DNA of 64,000 nucleotides from Bacillus sp. AFS037270 (GTDB taxonomy: Bacteria; Bacillota; Bacilli; Bacillales_B; DSM-18226): positions 28,275 to 92,274 of the forward strand of contig NZ_NUNF01000024.1 of NCBI RefSeq assembly GCF_002585305.1. The letters run 5' to 3'. The notes under the pieces are model-generated. The model was given only the letters and a program-made list of their open reading frames with translations. It was not told the origin of the DNA and made no database searches. This document shows, one piece after another, positions 56,673 to 64,000 of this stretch. Position 1 is the stretch's first letter, and every line of letters begins with the position of its first letter. The position numbers and the translations under genes were made by a program.

Positions 56673-58646
56673 ATGGAAAAGGTTGTTTTGAAAACTAAAA
56701 CTTTGCCACTAAACAAGGTTCAGATTAATGATCCATTCTGGTCTTATTACATCAAATTAGTTCGGGATGTGGTTGTTCCCTATCAATGGGACGCCCTTAA
56801 TGACCGAATTGCAGATGCAGATCCAAGCAGCGCGATAAAAAATTTTAAAATCGCAGCTGGAGAAGAAGAGGGAGAATTCCATGGGATGGTCTTCCAAGAT
56901 AGTGATGTGGCTAAGTGGCTGGAAGCCGTTGGATACCTGCTTTCGGCAGAAAGAGACGAAGAGCTTGAAAAAATCGCAGATGGAATCATTGATATTATTA
57001 CAAAAGCTCAATTGGAGGATGGATATTTAAACACCTATTATACCTTGAAAGAACCAGGGAAACGGTGGACGAACCTTAGTGAATGCCACGAATTATATTG
57101 TGCAGGTCATATGATTGAAGCTGCTGTCGCATATTATCAAGCAACTGGAAAAAGAAAACTACTAGATGTGGTCATTAAATTTGCTGATCATATAGATGAT
57201 GTTTTTGGCACAGAACCTGGAAAACTTCGTGGTTATGACGGACATCAAGAAATTGAATTGGCACTGATAAAACTATACGAAGTAACTTCAAATGATAAAT
57301 ACTTGAGATTAAGTCAGTATTTCTTAGAAGAAAGAGGGAGAAAGCCACATTTTTATGAAGAGGAGTTCGAAAAAAGAGGTGGTACCCATCATTGGCCAGA
57401 TTCTTGGATGATTCGAAATAAGGAATACAGCCAAGCACATAAGCCTGTTAGTGAACAAGATAAGGCTGTTGGCCACGCAGTCCGATTCGTATATATGTGT
57501 ACGGGAATGGCACATTTGGCTGCTGAAACTGGTAATCGGGAAATGTATGAAGCTAGTAAAAGGCTTTGGAACAACATGGTTTCAAAGAATATGTATATCA
57601 CCGGCGGAATTGGTTCGCAAAGTCATGGTGAAGCCTTTTCAACTGATTATGACCTTCCAAATGATACGGTTTATGCGGAGACTTGTGCTTCTATTGGGTT
57701 AATTTTCTTTGCACAGCGAATGTTGCAGGTAGAGCCAAATAGTCAATATGCTGATGTAATGGAAAGAGCATTATACAATACCGTACTAGCAGGTATGGGG
57801 CACGATGGAAAAAGCTTTTTCTATGTGAATCCACTTGAAGTTGAGCCACATGCCTGCAGGTCTAATCATATTTACCACCATGTTAAACCTACTCGTCAAA
57901 GATGGTTTGGCTGCGCCTGCTGCCCGCCCAATGTAGCCAGGCTGCTTGCTTCCCTAGGTCAATATATTTATACCGTTCGTGAAAATACAGTCTACACTCA
58001 TTTATATATAAGTGGTCAGGCAGAAATTGAGCTGGACGATAACCGGCGTCTAATCTTGGAACAAGAAACAAATTATCCTTGGAGCGGCAACATTCAATTT
58101 ACCTTTAAGGCGAATCAAGAAACTGAACTTACTCTTGCACTGCGTATCCCAGATTGGTGTGAGAATGCAGAAATCTCCATAAATGGTGAACTGCAGTCGG
58201 TTTCTGCACTTATGGTCGACGGATATGCCATGATAAAGGGTACCTGGAAAACTGGTGACCAAATCAATTTGGTTCTTTCTATGCCGGTTGTACGTATGAA
58301 AGGACATCCACTTGTACGCCATACTGCTGGAAAAGTTGCCCTTCAAAGAGGCCCGCTGGTTTATTGCTTGGAAGAAGCAGACAATGGACAAAATCTCCAT
58401 CAAATTTTATTACCTTCAGATCGAAGTCTTGAAATTGAAGAGGATGAAAACCTCTTTGGCGGGATGAAGGTGATTACTGGAGAGGCGATAAAACGGAAAA
58501 CAGAAAACTGGGGAGAGGCATTGTATAAACCAAACATCCATCTAGAAACGGAATCAGTATCTATTAAGTTTATCCCTTACTTTGCTTGGGCTAACCGTGG
58601 ATTAGGGGGAATGCAAGTATGGATTAACGAACAAGAAACTCTTTAG
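56673..58646 (+). CDS. GH127 beta-L-arabinofuranosidase (HypBA1-like)
   Basis: Protein of 657 residues closely following the HypBA1 pattern. Zinc/thiol site: Glu336 and Cys338 (YAETCAS) and the CysCys pair 416-417 (FGCACCPPNVARLLASLG), with SECHELYCAGHMIEAAVAYY, HAVRFVYMCTGMA and ITGGIGSQSHGEAF conserved in the barrel. It removes beta-L-arabinofuranose from arabino-oligosaccharides such as those on hydroxyproline-rich glycoproteins. No signal peptide. TAGGAGGAGTAAA precedes the ATG. Two distinct GH127-type genes are present (the other at 42166). Confidence 0.92.
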   Translation: MEKVVLKTKTLPLNKVQINDPFWSYYIKLVRDVVVPYQWDALNDRIADADPSSAIKNFKIAAGEEEGEFHGMVFQDSDVAKWLEAVGYLLSAERDEELEKIADGIIDIITKAQLEDGYLNTYYTLKEPGKRWTNLSECHELYCAGHMIEAAVAYYQATGKRKLLDVVIKFADHIDDVFGTEPGKLRGYDGHQEIELALIKLYEVTSNDKYLRLSQYFLEERGRKPHFYEEEFEKRGGTHHWPDSWMIRNKEYSQAHKPVSEQDKAVGHAVRFVYMCTGMAHLAAETGNREMYEASKRLWNNMVSKNMYITGGIGSQSHGEAFSTDYDLPNDTVYAETCASIGLIFFAQRMLQVEPNSQYADVMERALYNTVLAGMGHDGKSFFYVNPLEVEPHACRSNHIYHHVKPTRQRWFGCACCPPNVARLLASLGQYIYTVRENTVYTHLYISGQAEIELDDNRRLILEQETNYPWSGNIQFTFKANQETELTLALRIPDWCENAEISINGELQSVSALMVDGYAMIKGTWKTGDQINLVLSMPVVRMKGHPLVRHTAGKVALQRGPLVYCLEEADNGQNLHQILLPSDRSLEIEEDENLFGGMKVITGEAIKRKTENWGEALYKPNIHLETESVSIKFIPYFAWANRGLGGMQVWINEQETL

Positions 58647-58726
58647 AATATAGAGCTTAAAACACTTTGCTTTCTCGGTCAGGCTGTGGTGACTAAATGA
58701 TGTCAACCGGACGACTTTCTAATATA

Positions 58727-58775
58727 AAAGAGGGTGCCTCCAAAACTAATACTTTTGGAGGCACCCTCTTTTTAT
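58727..58775. terminator. Strong bidirectional terminator
   Basis: AAAAGAGGGTGCCTCCAAAA and its complement around CTAATA, with T tract on the plus strand and A tract on the other side; ends GH127 (plus) and the DUF624 gene (minus). Confidence 0.93.
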
Positions 58776-58812
58776 GAAAAATTAAAATTGCTATACTTGT
58801 CCATACAAGTAT

Positions 58813-59412
58813 TTAAGAAGATTTAACCAAGTGGATTTTAGTAAATACTCGGTGACATAGAAAGTAAATACTGTAGGCACCAAGACTAAAAATAAATAAA
58901 AAGGTTATCGGCCATTTAAAAAGAATAAGTGCCATTAATCCAATATAAAGGATTGCTGTAAGAGTAGTCAGTAAATACCTAATGGAAAAGAATAGTGAAT
59001 TTTTGATTGCATTTAACCAGTTCACATTATAATTAGCGATTGTTGGAAAGATAAAAATTGAGGTGAAGAGAATTAAAAAGCCCATTAATAACAAAACTGG
59101 AAACAAAATATACTGGAAAGAACCAACATTTTTTAACAGCATAAAATCTATAGAAAATAGGCCGCAAAAGACAATCCATAGAATTCCTAGACCAAAACTT
59201 TGTTTGAAATTGTCCTTAAAATATTGAAAGAACGACCTAAAAACACTAAAGTCCTTATGCAAAATCCATTGCCGGGTAACACAGTACATCGCGACTGTAG
59301 CAGGAAAAATCGTTATTACAGGGATACAAAGTAACAACCATAGAATATTTAACTGAAAGAACGCTGAAACTACTTCAAGTACGCGAAAGAATTTACCGTC
59401 ATATCTGAACAT
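58813..59412 (-). CDS. DUF624 (YesL-like) membrane protein
   Basis: Integral membrane protein of 199 residues with four or five hydrophobic helices; FRYDGKFFRVLEVVSAFFQLNILWLLLCIPV and TIFPATVAMYCVTRQ are the DUF624 signature. YesL of B. subtilis lies in the rhamnogalacturonan locus and members commonly neighbour LplABC-type transporters and glycosidases; the exact role is not known. ATG start follows a weak AATTTGGTGAAAAT site. It is convergent with the GH127 gene. Confidence 0.85.
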   Translation of the reverse strand: MFRYDGKFFRVLEVVSAFFQLNILWLLLCIPVITIFPATVAMYCVTRQWILHKDFSVFRSFFQYFKDNFKQSFGLGILWIVFCGLFSIDFMLLKNVGSFQYILFPVLLLMGFLILFTSIFIFPTIANYNVNWLNAIKNSLFFSIRYLLTTLTAILYIGLMALILFKWPITFLFIFSLGAYSIYFLCHRVFTKIHLVKSS

Positions 59413-59640
59413 TGTATTTTCACCAAATTCCCATAATTTTTTGTAGTACCATTAAAATAGCATGAGAGTAATTATAAAAGAAGTGATATTATATTTGCCA
59501 TTTTTTCTGGCCAGTTGGAACTGTGAGTTTACTATTTTTCTTCCTTTCTATTATTTAATTTTATATGAAAACGGATTATTGTGGAAGTGGACCGTACAAC
59601 TTTTTTGAAAAAATCTTATAGAAGAAGTAGACTTGTATAC
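59413..59640. other. Intergenic region, no gene
   Basis: AT-rich stretch with promoter-like sequence for the DUF624 gene on the minus strand; no gene or clear site beyond that. Confidence 0.4.
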
Positions 59641-59697
59641 AAAAAAGACTAAACGGTGTTAGCCCTATAGAAGTCAGGGCTAACGCCGCTTAGTTAT
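59641..59697 (-). terminator. Terminator of the ger operon
   Basis: Minus strand AACTAAGCGGCGTTAGCCCT / AGGGCTAACACCGTTTAGT stem followed by TTTTTT. Confidence 0.9.
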
Positions 59698-59730
59698 TAG
59701 GAAAAGCGATAATTTATAGATGGTTTTTTA

Positions 59731-60903
59731 TCAATCTTTCATCTCTGGGGACTTGACGGATAACCCTGTTCTAACGATGGAAACGTGGGGGTTTACGCTA
59801 ACTTCAAGGTTTGGAAATTCCTCAGTCCACTTATTTTTATGTTGTTCTTTCCATGCTTTTGGATGGTTGCGATAGACCGCATTTCCAAACCCAAATATAT
59901 CAGTACGATACTGTTTTTGTGCTTTAAAAAGTGCTAATTCACACCTTTTTTCGACATCTTTTTCCAGTAAGGTTTGAACATATTGTAAAACTTTAGGGTT
60001 ACCTAAATCCAATTTGGAACTATTTTCAAACACTTCAACTTGTGCTTGAATATTCACATTCATTTTTACATTGCTTTGTACAAGGATTGGTTTAACTTTT
60101 GTCCGGCCTTTTTTTAACTCAGCACTGATTTTTCCTCCTCCCTTTTCTTTTGGTATCGAAACGGTAATGTTCCCTTTCACCATCTCATTACGAATCCACA
60201 GCACTCCCCGGGTATCCTTATCATTGATCCACCCCACCAATTTATCTTTATGAAATACAGCCGATCCAACTATGGCGGCAGTCTCTTTAGAACTGTTCCT
60301 ACCCTTTTCTTCTGATCGTATGGCTACTTCAGCCGCGACAGGGGAGATGCCTTCGGTCGTAAGCATATTGAAAAAATCCTTTATCATTATTTTTGCTCCC
60401 ACCCCTGTTTTCTCTTGTTCCCGAATGGCTTCTGAAGAGTATCGTTCAATGACCGGAGTCAGTCTCAAAATGGATGCGGCCTCTCCCTTTGAAAACAAAA
60501 TAAAGCTGCGCATACGTGCCTCCCTAACTCTCGATATGTAATCCAAAATTTGATAAACCCCATCCTTGGCAGCCTTTTCTCCAATAATTAAAATCCTGTT
60601 ATGAGAAAAGAAAATCCGGCGAGGCAATTTTTCTTGAAGTCTCCTGATTGCATCCATCATACTTTCTCCTGTCTCGGAAATGATAACGGTCGAACCATTG
60701 CTACCTACGGAACCGCCGGCTCCAACAGGTCCAAGCTGTTTAGGGATCGCTACTTGAAGTGAAACACGAATTTTCCCATCATTCATCTTGTCGATGGCAG
60801 TAGCTGTAACGATCGTGATATCATTGATCTCAATCCGGCTCCAACAGCCGGTCAGCACGAATATAATCATACAGTTTATTACTAGGATTCCTAGTTTTTT
60901 CAT
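59731..60903 (-). CDS. Ger(x)C-family spore germination lipoprotein
   Basis: Germinant receptor C subunit, about 390 residues. The signal peptide with lipobox LTGC (followed by WSRIEINDITIV) is typical, as are RRIFFSHNRILIIGEKAAKDG, RYSSEAIREQEKTG and the C-terminal KWTEEFPNLEVSVNPHVSIVRTG. Start at ATG 60903 on the minus strand follows GGAAAGGGAAAC; upstream in-frame GTG 60930 is less likely. The stop of the gerA-type gene lies 32 bases before it, so both are co-transcribed in the forespore. Confidence 0.92.
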   Translation of the reverse strand: MKKLGILVINCMIIFVLTGCWSRIEINDITIVTATAIDKMNDGKIRVSLQVAIPKQLGPVGAGGSVGSNGSTVIISETGESMMDAIRRLQEKLPRRIFFSHNRILIIGEKAAKDGVYQILDYISRVREARMRSFILFSKGEAASILRLTPVIERYSSEAIREQEKTGVGAKIMIKDFFNMLTTEGISPVAAEVAIRSEEKGRNSSKETAAIVGSAVFHKDKLVGWINDKDTRGVLWIRNEMVKGNITVSIPKEKGGGKISAELKKGRTKVKPILVQSNVKMNVNIQAQVEVFENSSKLDLGNPKVLQYVQTLLEKDVEKRCELALFKAQKQYRTDIFGFGNAVYRNHPKAWKEQHKNKWTEEFPNLEVSVNPHVSIVRTGLSVKSPEMKD

Positions 60904-60935
60904 AATTGTTTCCCTTTCCGAAACACTCACTCGAG

Positions 60936-62540
60936 CTAGTTCCTCGGTTTAGGCGGCCGTGGACGCATTAAATGATTCATTCGTTTACGATTCTTTTTCC
61001 CTGTCTGATCGGAACGGTCTATCATTTTCCACCAAGGGGCACGTACATAAGTATCTTTGAGACTCGAGAAATCCAAAGGTGCAACTGGAGACAAATAAGG
61101 AACACCGAACGAGCGAAGCCGGGTCATATGGATTAAAAGAATTAAACTAGCTACCAAGATACCGTACAAACCGAGCGTTCCTGCGCAGATCATCATCGGA
61201 AATCGAAGCAAACGAATGGCGATTCCCTGACTAAATACTGGAAAAATAAATGAAGATATCCCTGTTATGGAAACGATAATAACCATTGAAGCTGATACAA
61301 TTCCTGCTTGTACTGCTGCCTGTCCAATTACAAGGGCGCCAACAATACTTACAGCTTGTCCAACTGGCCGCGGCAGGCGTACACCGGCTTCCCGCAATGC
61401 CTCAAAGGAGACTTCCATTATGAAAGCTTCTACTATAGCGGGAAACGGAACAGTTTCCCTGCTCGAAGCCACACTAAGTAATAAGGTTGTAGGAAGCATT
61501 TCTTGATGATATGACGTAATGGCAATATAAAGTGATGGCAAAAGCAAAGCACCAGCTAACATAAACAAGCGAAGCCATCGGATTACCGTCGAAACCATAT
61601 AATGCTGATAATAATCCTCGCTCGATTGGAGCATTTCAAAAAAACTAACCGGAACAATTAAGGCAAAAGGGGTATTATCGATAAGAATCCCGATTTTCCC
61701 TTCCAATAAATTTGCCACTATTTTATCCGGGCGTTCCGTATTGTTTACTTGGGGAAAAACAGAATAGGGGTTGTCCTGAATTAGTTCCTCGATATAGCCA
61801 CTTTCTAAAATTGCATCGATATCGATTTGATTGAGTCTTTCCTTTACCTCCGCTAAGAGCGAGTGCTCGGCAATTCCCTCCAAATAGGTAATCACCATTT
61901 TTGTCTTAGATAACCGCCCCACGGTCATGGATTCCATTTTAAGCTGAGGCGTTTTTAACCGTCTGCGAATCAGACTGGTGTTGGTTCGCAGATTTTCAGT
62001 AAATCCTTCCCTAGGCCCCCTAATCACCGCTTCGGTTGCTGGTTCTTCGACGGATCTCATTTCCCATGCTTGAGCACTAATAAAAAGAGCTTGATTTATA
62101 CCATCCAATAATAGAATAGTGTCACCACTTAAAATGTGATCCACTATTTCCTTCATAGTTTTCCCTATACTTATTTGTGAAACATAAATCAGTGGATCCC
62201 GAAGAAAAGACTCCATCTCTTTCAAAGGTATTTTCGTGTACGGAAGCGTCCCATTATTCCCCACGTTCAATAAGGGTTTTATAACGTCGGAATCAATGAT
62301 CTGATTATCAACCAAGCCATCCAAAAAAATAAGAACTCCATTTTGTATCCCAGCCAGCTGAAATTCACGAAAAACAATATCCGAAGATCGTTCAAAAATC
62401 GTTTTCAACTGCTCTAAATTATTGTGAACATTGCCTTTAAGCTGTTGGTCGTAGAAATCTTTTTCATGGTTAGATGACTGTGGGTTTTGGCTTTGTTTTG
62501 AATTGAAGGTTTTCTTCCCAAACCAGCTCATGAATCCCAT
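60936..62540 (-). CDS. GerA-family spore germination protein (A subunit)
   Basis: Receptor A subunit of 534 residues: a long soluble N-terminal domain (residues 1-300) with SDIVFREFQLAG and RGPREGFTENLRTNTSLIRRRL, then four to six membrane helices (GALLLPSLYIAITSYHQEMLPTTLLLSVASSRETVPFPAIVEAFIMEVSFE, as family marker). AGGGGGTGAG precedes ATG 62540. It forms the inner-membrane germinant receptor with the C and B subunits; the germinant is unknown. The B subunit gene is on the opposite strand, an unusual order. Confidence 0.95.
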   Translation of the reverse strand: MGFMSWFGKKTFNSKQSQNPQSSNHEKDFYDQQLKGNVHNNLEQLKTIFERSSDIVFREFQLAGIQNGVLIFLDGLVDNQIIDSDVIKPLLNVGNNGTLPYTKIPLKEMESFLRDPLIYVSQISIGKTMKEIVDHILSGDTILLLDGINQALFISAQAWEMRSVEEPATEAVIRGPREGFTENLRTNTSLIRRRLKTPQLKMESMTVGRLSKTKMVITYLEGIAEHSLLAEVKERLNQIDIDAILESGYIEELIQDNPYSVFPQVNNTERPDKIVANLLEGKIGILIDNTPFALIVPVSFFEMLQSSEDYYQHYMVSTVIRWLRLFMLAGALLLPSLYIAITSYHQEMLPTTLLLSVASSRETVPFPAIVEAFIMEVSFEALREAGVRLPRPVGQAVSIVGALVIGQAAVQAGIVSASMVIIVSITGISSFIFPVFSQGIAIRLLRFPMMICAGTLGLYGILVASLILLIHMTRLRSFGVPYLSPVAPLDFSSLKDTYVRAPWWKMIDRSDQTGKKNRKRMNHLMRPRPPKPRN

Positions 62541-62682
62541 CTTAAAAACTCACCCCCTAGTGGTTAAATTTTTTTCTTATTTTAACCAGATATAAAAATA
62601 AATCTCGCGGATAGATGGAAAAATTTTGTTTATGTTAATACTGAGCGGATTTAACAAAAAATGGGTCAGGTGGTGGGAAACC

Positions 62683-63789
62683 ATGGAGAGAATCTCAATT
62701 AGCCAATTATTTATGCTTACACTAGTATTTCAGATTGGTACCTCGGTAATATTTGGATTTTCTTCTGCAGCAGGTAGTGATGCTTGGTTATCTACTTTAA
62801 TATGCACGGTGATTGGGACATGCCTCATTATTATGTATCTCATGTTAATGCGTCTTCAGCCGGGATTGACTCTTGTTGAATGGTTTCCTGCCCAGTTTGG
62901 CCAATGGATCGGTGTTCCCCTTGCTTGGTTCTATATGCTTCATTTTTTATATAACGCAGGACGAACACTTGGTGATATAAAGGATCTTATCCCCACCACC
63001 ATTTTGCCTGGAACTCCTAATTGGGTCATACTTGCTGTGTTTATGATTGCCATCTCTTATGCTTTGTATAGTGGGATTGAGGTTCTAGCCCGGCTTGCCG
63101 AATTGATTTTACCAGTCATCTTAGTTTTATTTTTAATAGAGATCGTCTTAATTTTCGCCTCGGATATAATTGATATCAAGCATTTACAGCCGGTTTTAGG
63201 GGAAGGATGGGGACGTATTTGGAAAGCGGTATGGCCGAACGGGATCCAGCAGTCATTTTCGGAAACCCTTGAATTCGCGATGATCTGGACCTTAGTTATA
63301 GATTCGAAACGTATAATAAAACCCACTCTCTTAGCTTCTGTTTTGTACGGATTCCTCCTTGCCGCTTTTGATGGACTAGCTGTTCTTACCTTTGGTGAGG
63401 GTACCTTTTCAACTAGTACCTACCCCCTGTACCGGTTAGTCAAAGTTATATCTGTTGCAGATTTTCTTGAAAACCTTGATGCATTGGGAATATTGTATTT
63501 TGTGGGAACGGCGTTCTTTAAAGTGTCGTTACAACTTTATGGTGTCATTCGGGGGGTGCAGCTATTGTTGTACCTGCGTGACAGCAGGGTATTGGTAATG
63601 CCTATATCGATGATCGTATTTATTTTAGGATTAACCATATCAAGGAGCACTTCAGAACATTGGTATTCTATAAAAAATTTAGGATATATGGGTTTAATAT
63701 GGTGGATTATTATTCCCTTTCTCTTATTAATCGTGGCCTGTATTCGCAGGAAATTTTCAAATAAATCAATAGTTAGAAGTGGATTGTAG
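62683..63789 (+). CDS. GerB-family endospore germination permease
   Basis: B subunit of the germinant receptor, 368 residues and ten hydrophobic helices, amino-acid-permease-like. ISISQLFMLTLVFQIGTSVIFG begins the first helix, and LVEWFPAQFGQWIGVPL and GEGWGRIWKAVWPNGIQQSFSE are typical. Start ATG 62683 follows GGTGGTGGGA; the frame is open to 62626 without a good site. It is divergent from the A and C genes, leaving 142 bp that must contain both promoters, expected to be sigma-G dependent. Confidence 0.92.
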   Translation: MERISISQLFMLTLVFQIGTSVIFGFSSAAGSDAWLSTLICTVIGTCLIIMYLMLMRLQPGLTLVEWFPAQFGQWIGVPLAWFYMLHFLYNAGRTLGDIKDLIPTTILPGTPNWVILAVFMIAISYALYSGIEVLARLAELILPVILVLFLIEIVLIFASDIIDIKHLQPVLGEGWGRIWKAVWPNGIQQSFSETLEFAMIWTLVIDSKRIIKPTLLASVLYGFLLAAFDGLAVLTFGEGTFSTSTYPLYRLVKVISVADFLENLDALGILYFVGTAFFKVSLQLYGVIRGVQLLLYLRDSRVLVMPISMIVFILGLTISRSTSEHWYSIKNLGYMGLIWWIIIPFLLLIVACIRRKFSNKSIVRSGL

Positions 63790-63813
63790 GTGCATTAGGA
63801 GCTGAACATATGT

Positions 63814-63957
63814 ATGGAGAAATATCTCTGGCCGTGGCAGTCAAAAGTAGTTATTGATGATCCTTGGGTATTTTATACATTCCTCTTTTGCCTTTCTTTT
63901 ATTTTATCTATCATAACGTGGATAAGAAAAAAAAGGAAAGATGTTCGTAAGGAGTAG
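63814..63957 (+). CDS. Small membrane protein after gerB (47 aa)
   Basis: A 47-codon frame with one hydrophobic helix (WVFYTFLFCLSFILSIITWI) and a basic tail (RKKRKDVRKE). AGGAG lies 13 bases before this ATG and 9 before an out-of-frame ATG at 63810, so the start is not ideal. It directly follows the gerB gene. Small membrane proteins occur next to several ger operons and can adjust receptor function, so it may be real, but support is modest. Confidence 0.5.
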   Translation: MEKYLWPWQSKVVIDDPWVFYTFLFCLSFILSIITWIRKKRKDVRKE

Positions 63958-64000
63958 CTAGTAGGATATTGCACAAATTTTAAATTTAAAAGAAAGACAC

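Overview
The window is low-GC Firmicute DNA, most likely from a spore-forming Bacillaceae. Strong AGGAGG-type ribosome binding sites, frequent TTG/GTG starts, cre-like catabolite boxes, a LplB/YtcP-type ABC transporter, a DUF624 (YesL-like) protein and a gerA-family germinant receptor all point that way. Genus cannot be fixed from the sequence alone; a Neobacillus/Bacillus-like soil or plant-associated organism is a reasonable guess. Nearly everything up to 58.6 kb serves plant-polysaccharide catabolism. I saw no rRNA, tRNA, CRISPR array or intact insertion sequence.

Region 1 (1-19.3 kb) looks like a xylan/hemicellulose block. It holds two near-duplicate ABC sugar-binding proteins (the first cut by the window edge), two permeases, two paralogous GPH-family symporters, a frameshifted glycerate kinase with a CdaR-type regulator, an intracellular GH5 enzyme, an aldo/keto reductase, a secreted GH10 xylanase, an SDR, a PhyH-type dioxygenase and a large SGNH esterase-like protein. 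Inverted repeats resembling XylR operators precede both symporters and the xylanase. Region 2 (19.4-25.2 kb) encodes an IclR regulator and three enzymes of a non-phosphorylative pentose route: IlvD/Edd-type dehydratase, FAH-family 2-keto-3-deoxypentonate dehydratase and 2-oxoglutarate semialdehyde dehydrogenase. Two perfect 29-bp palindromes sit before iclR and before the first enzyme gene.

Region 3 (25.6-51.6 kb) appears to be one regulon for fucose-containing glycans. A LacI-family regulator at 35.5-36.6 kb lies amid copies of TGTTATCGATAACA. Copies sit before the Zn-dehydrogenase/lactonase/aldo-keto reductase operon, the ABC transporter operon, the regulator itself, the glycosidase operon (serine hydrolase, GH95, GH4, GH127/146-like, FucU mutarotase, second GH95) and the UxaA-like/SDR/SDR/FAH operon. 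Three of these promoters share the same layout: TTGAC(T/G), 17 bp, TAAATT or TATATT, 2 bp, operator. Together the enzymes can be assembled into an oxidative L-fucose pathway: mutarotase, fucose dehydrogenase, fuconolactonase, UxaA-type fuconate dehydratase, keto-deoxy-fuconate dehydrogenase, diketo-acid hydrolase to pyruvate and lactate.

Region 4 (51.6-59.4 kb) has two AraC regulators flanking a dioxygenase fused to HEAT repeats, then a GH27 enzyme, a GH127 beta-L-arabinofuranosidase and DUF624. Region 5 (59.6-64 kb) is a spore germinant receptor locus with gerA-type and gerC-type genes on the minus strand and the gerB-type gene divergent.

Three genes carry frameshifts (glycerate kinase, GH31, second GH95). 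The breaks are mostly single missing bases, some in short homopolymers, so sequencing error must be excluded before calling them pseudogenes. Neither ABC system has an ATPase gene here; a shared MsmX-type ATPase elsewhere is the likely partner. Only the GH10 xylanase has a clear secretion signal, so most glycosidases probably act in the cytoplasm on imported oligosaccharides.
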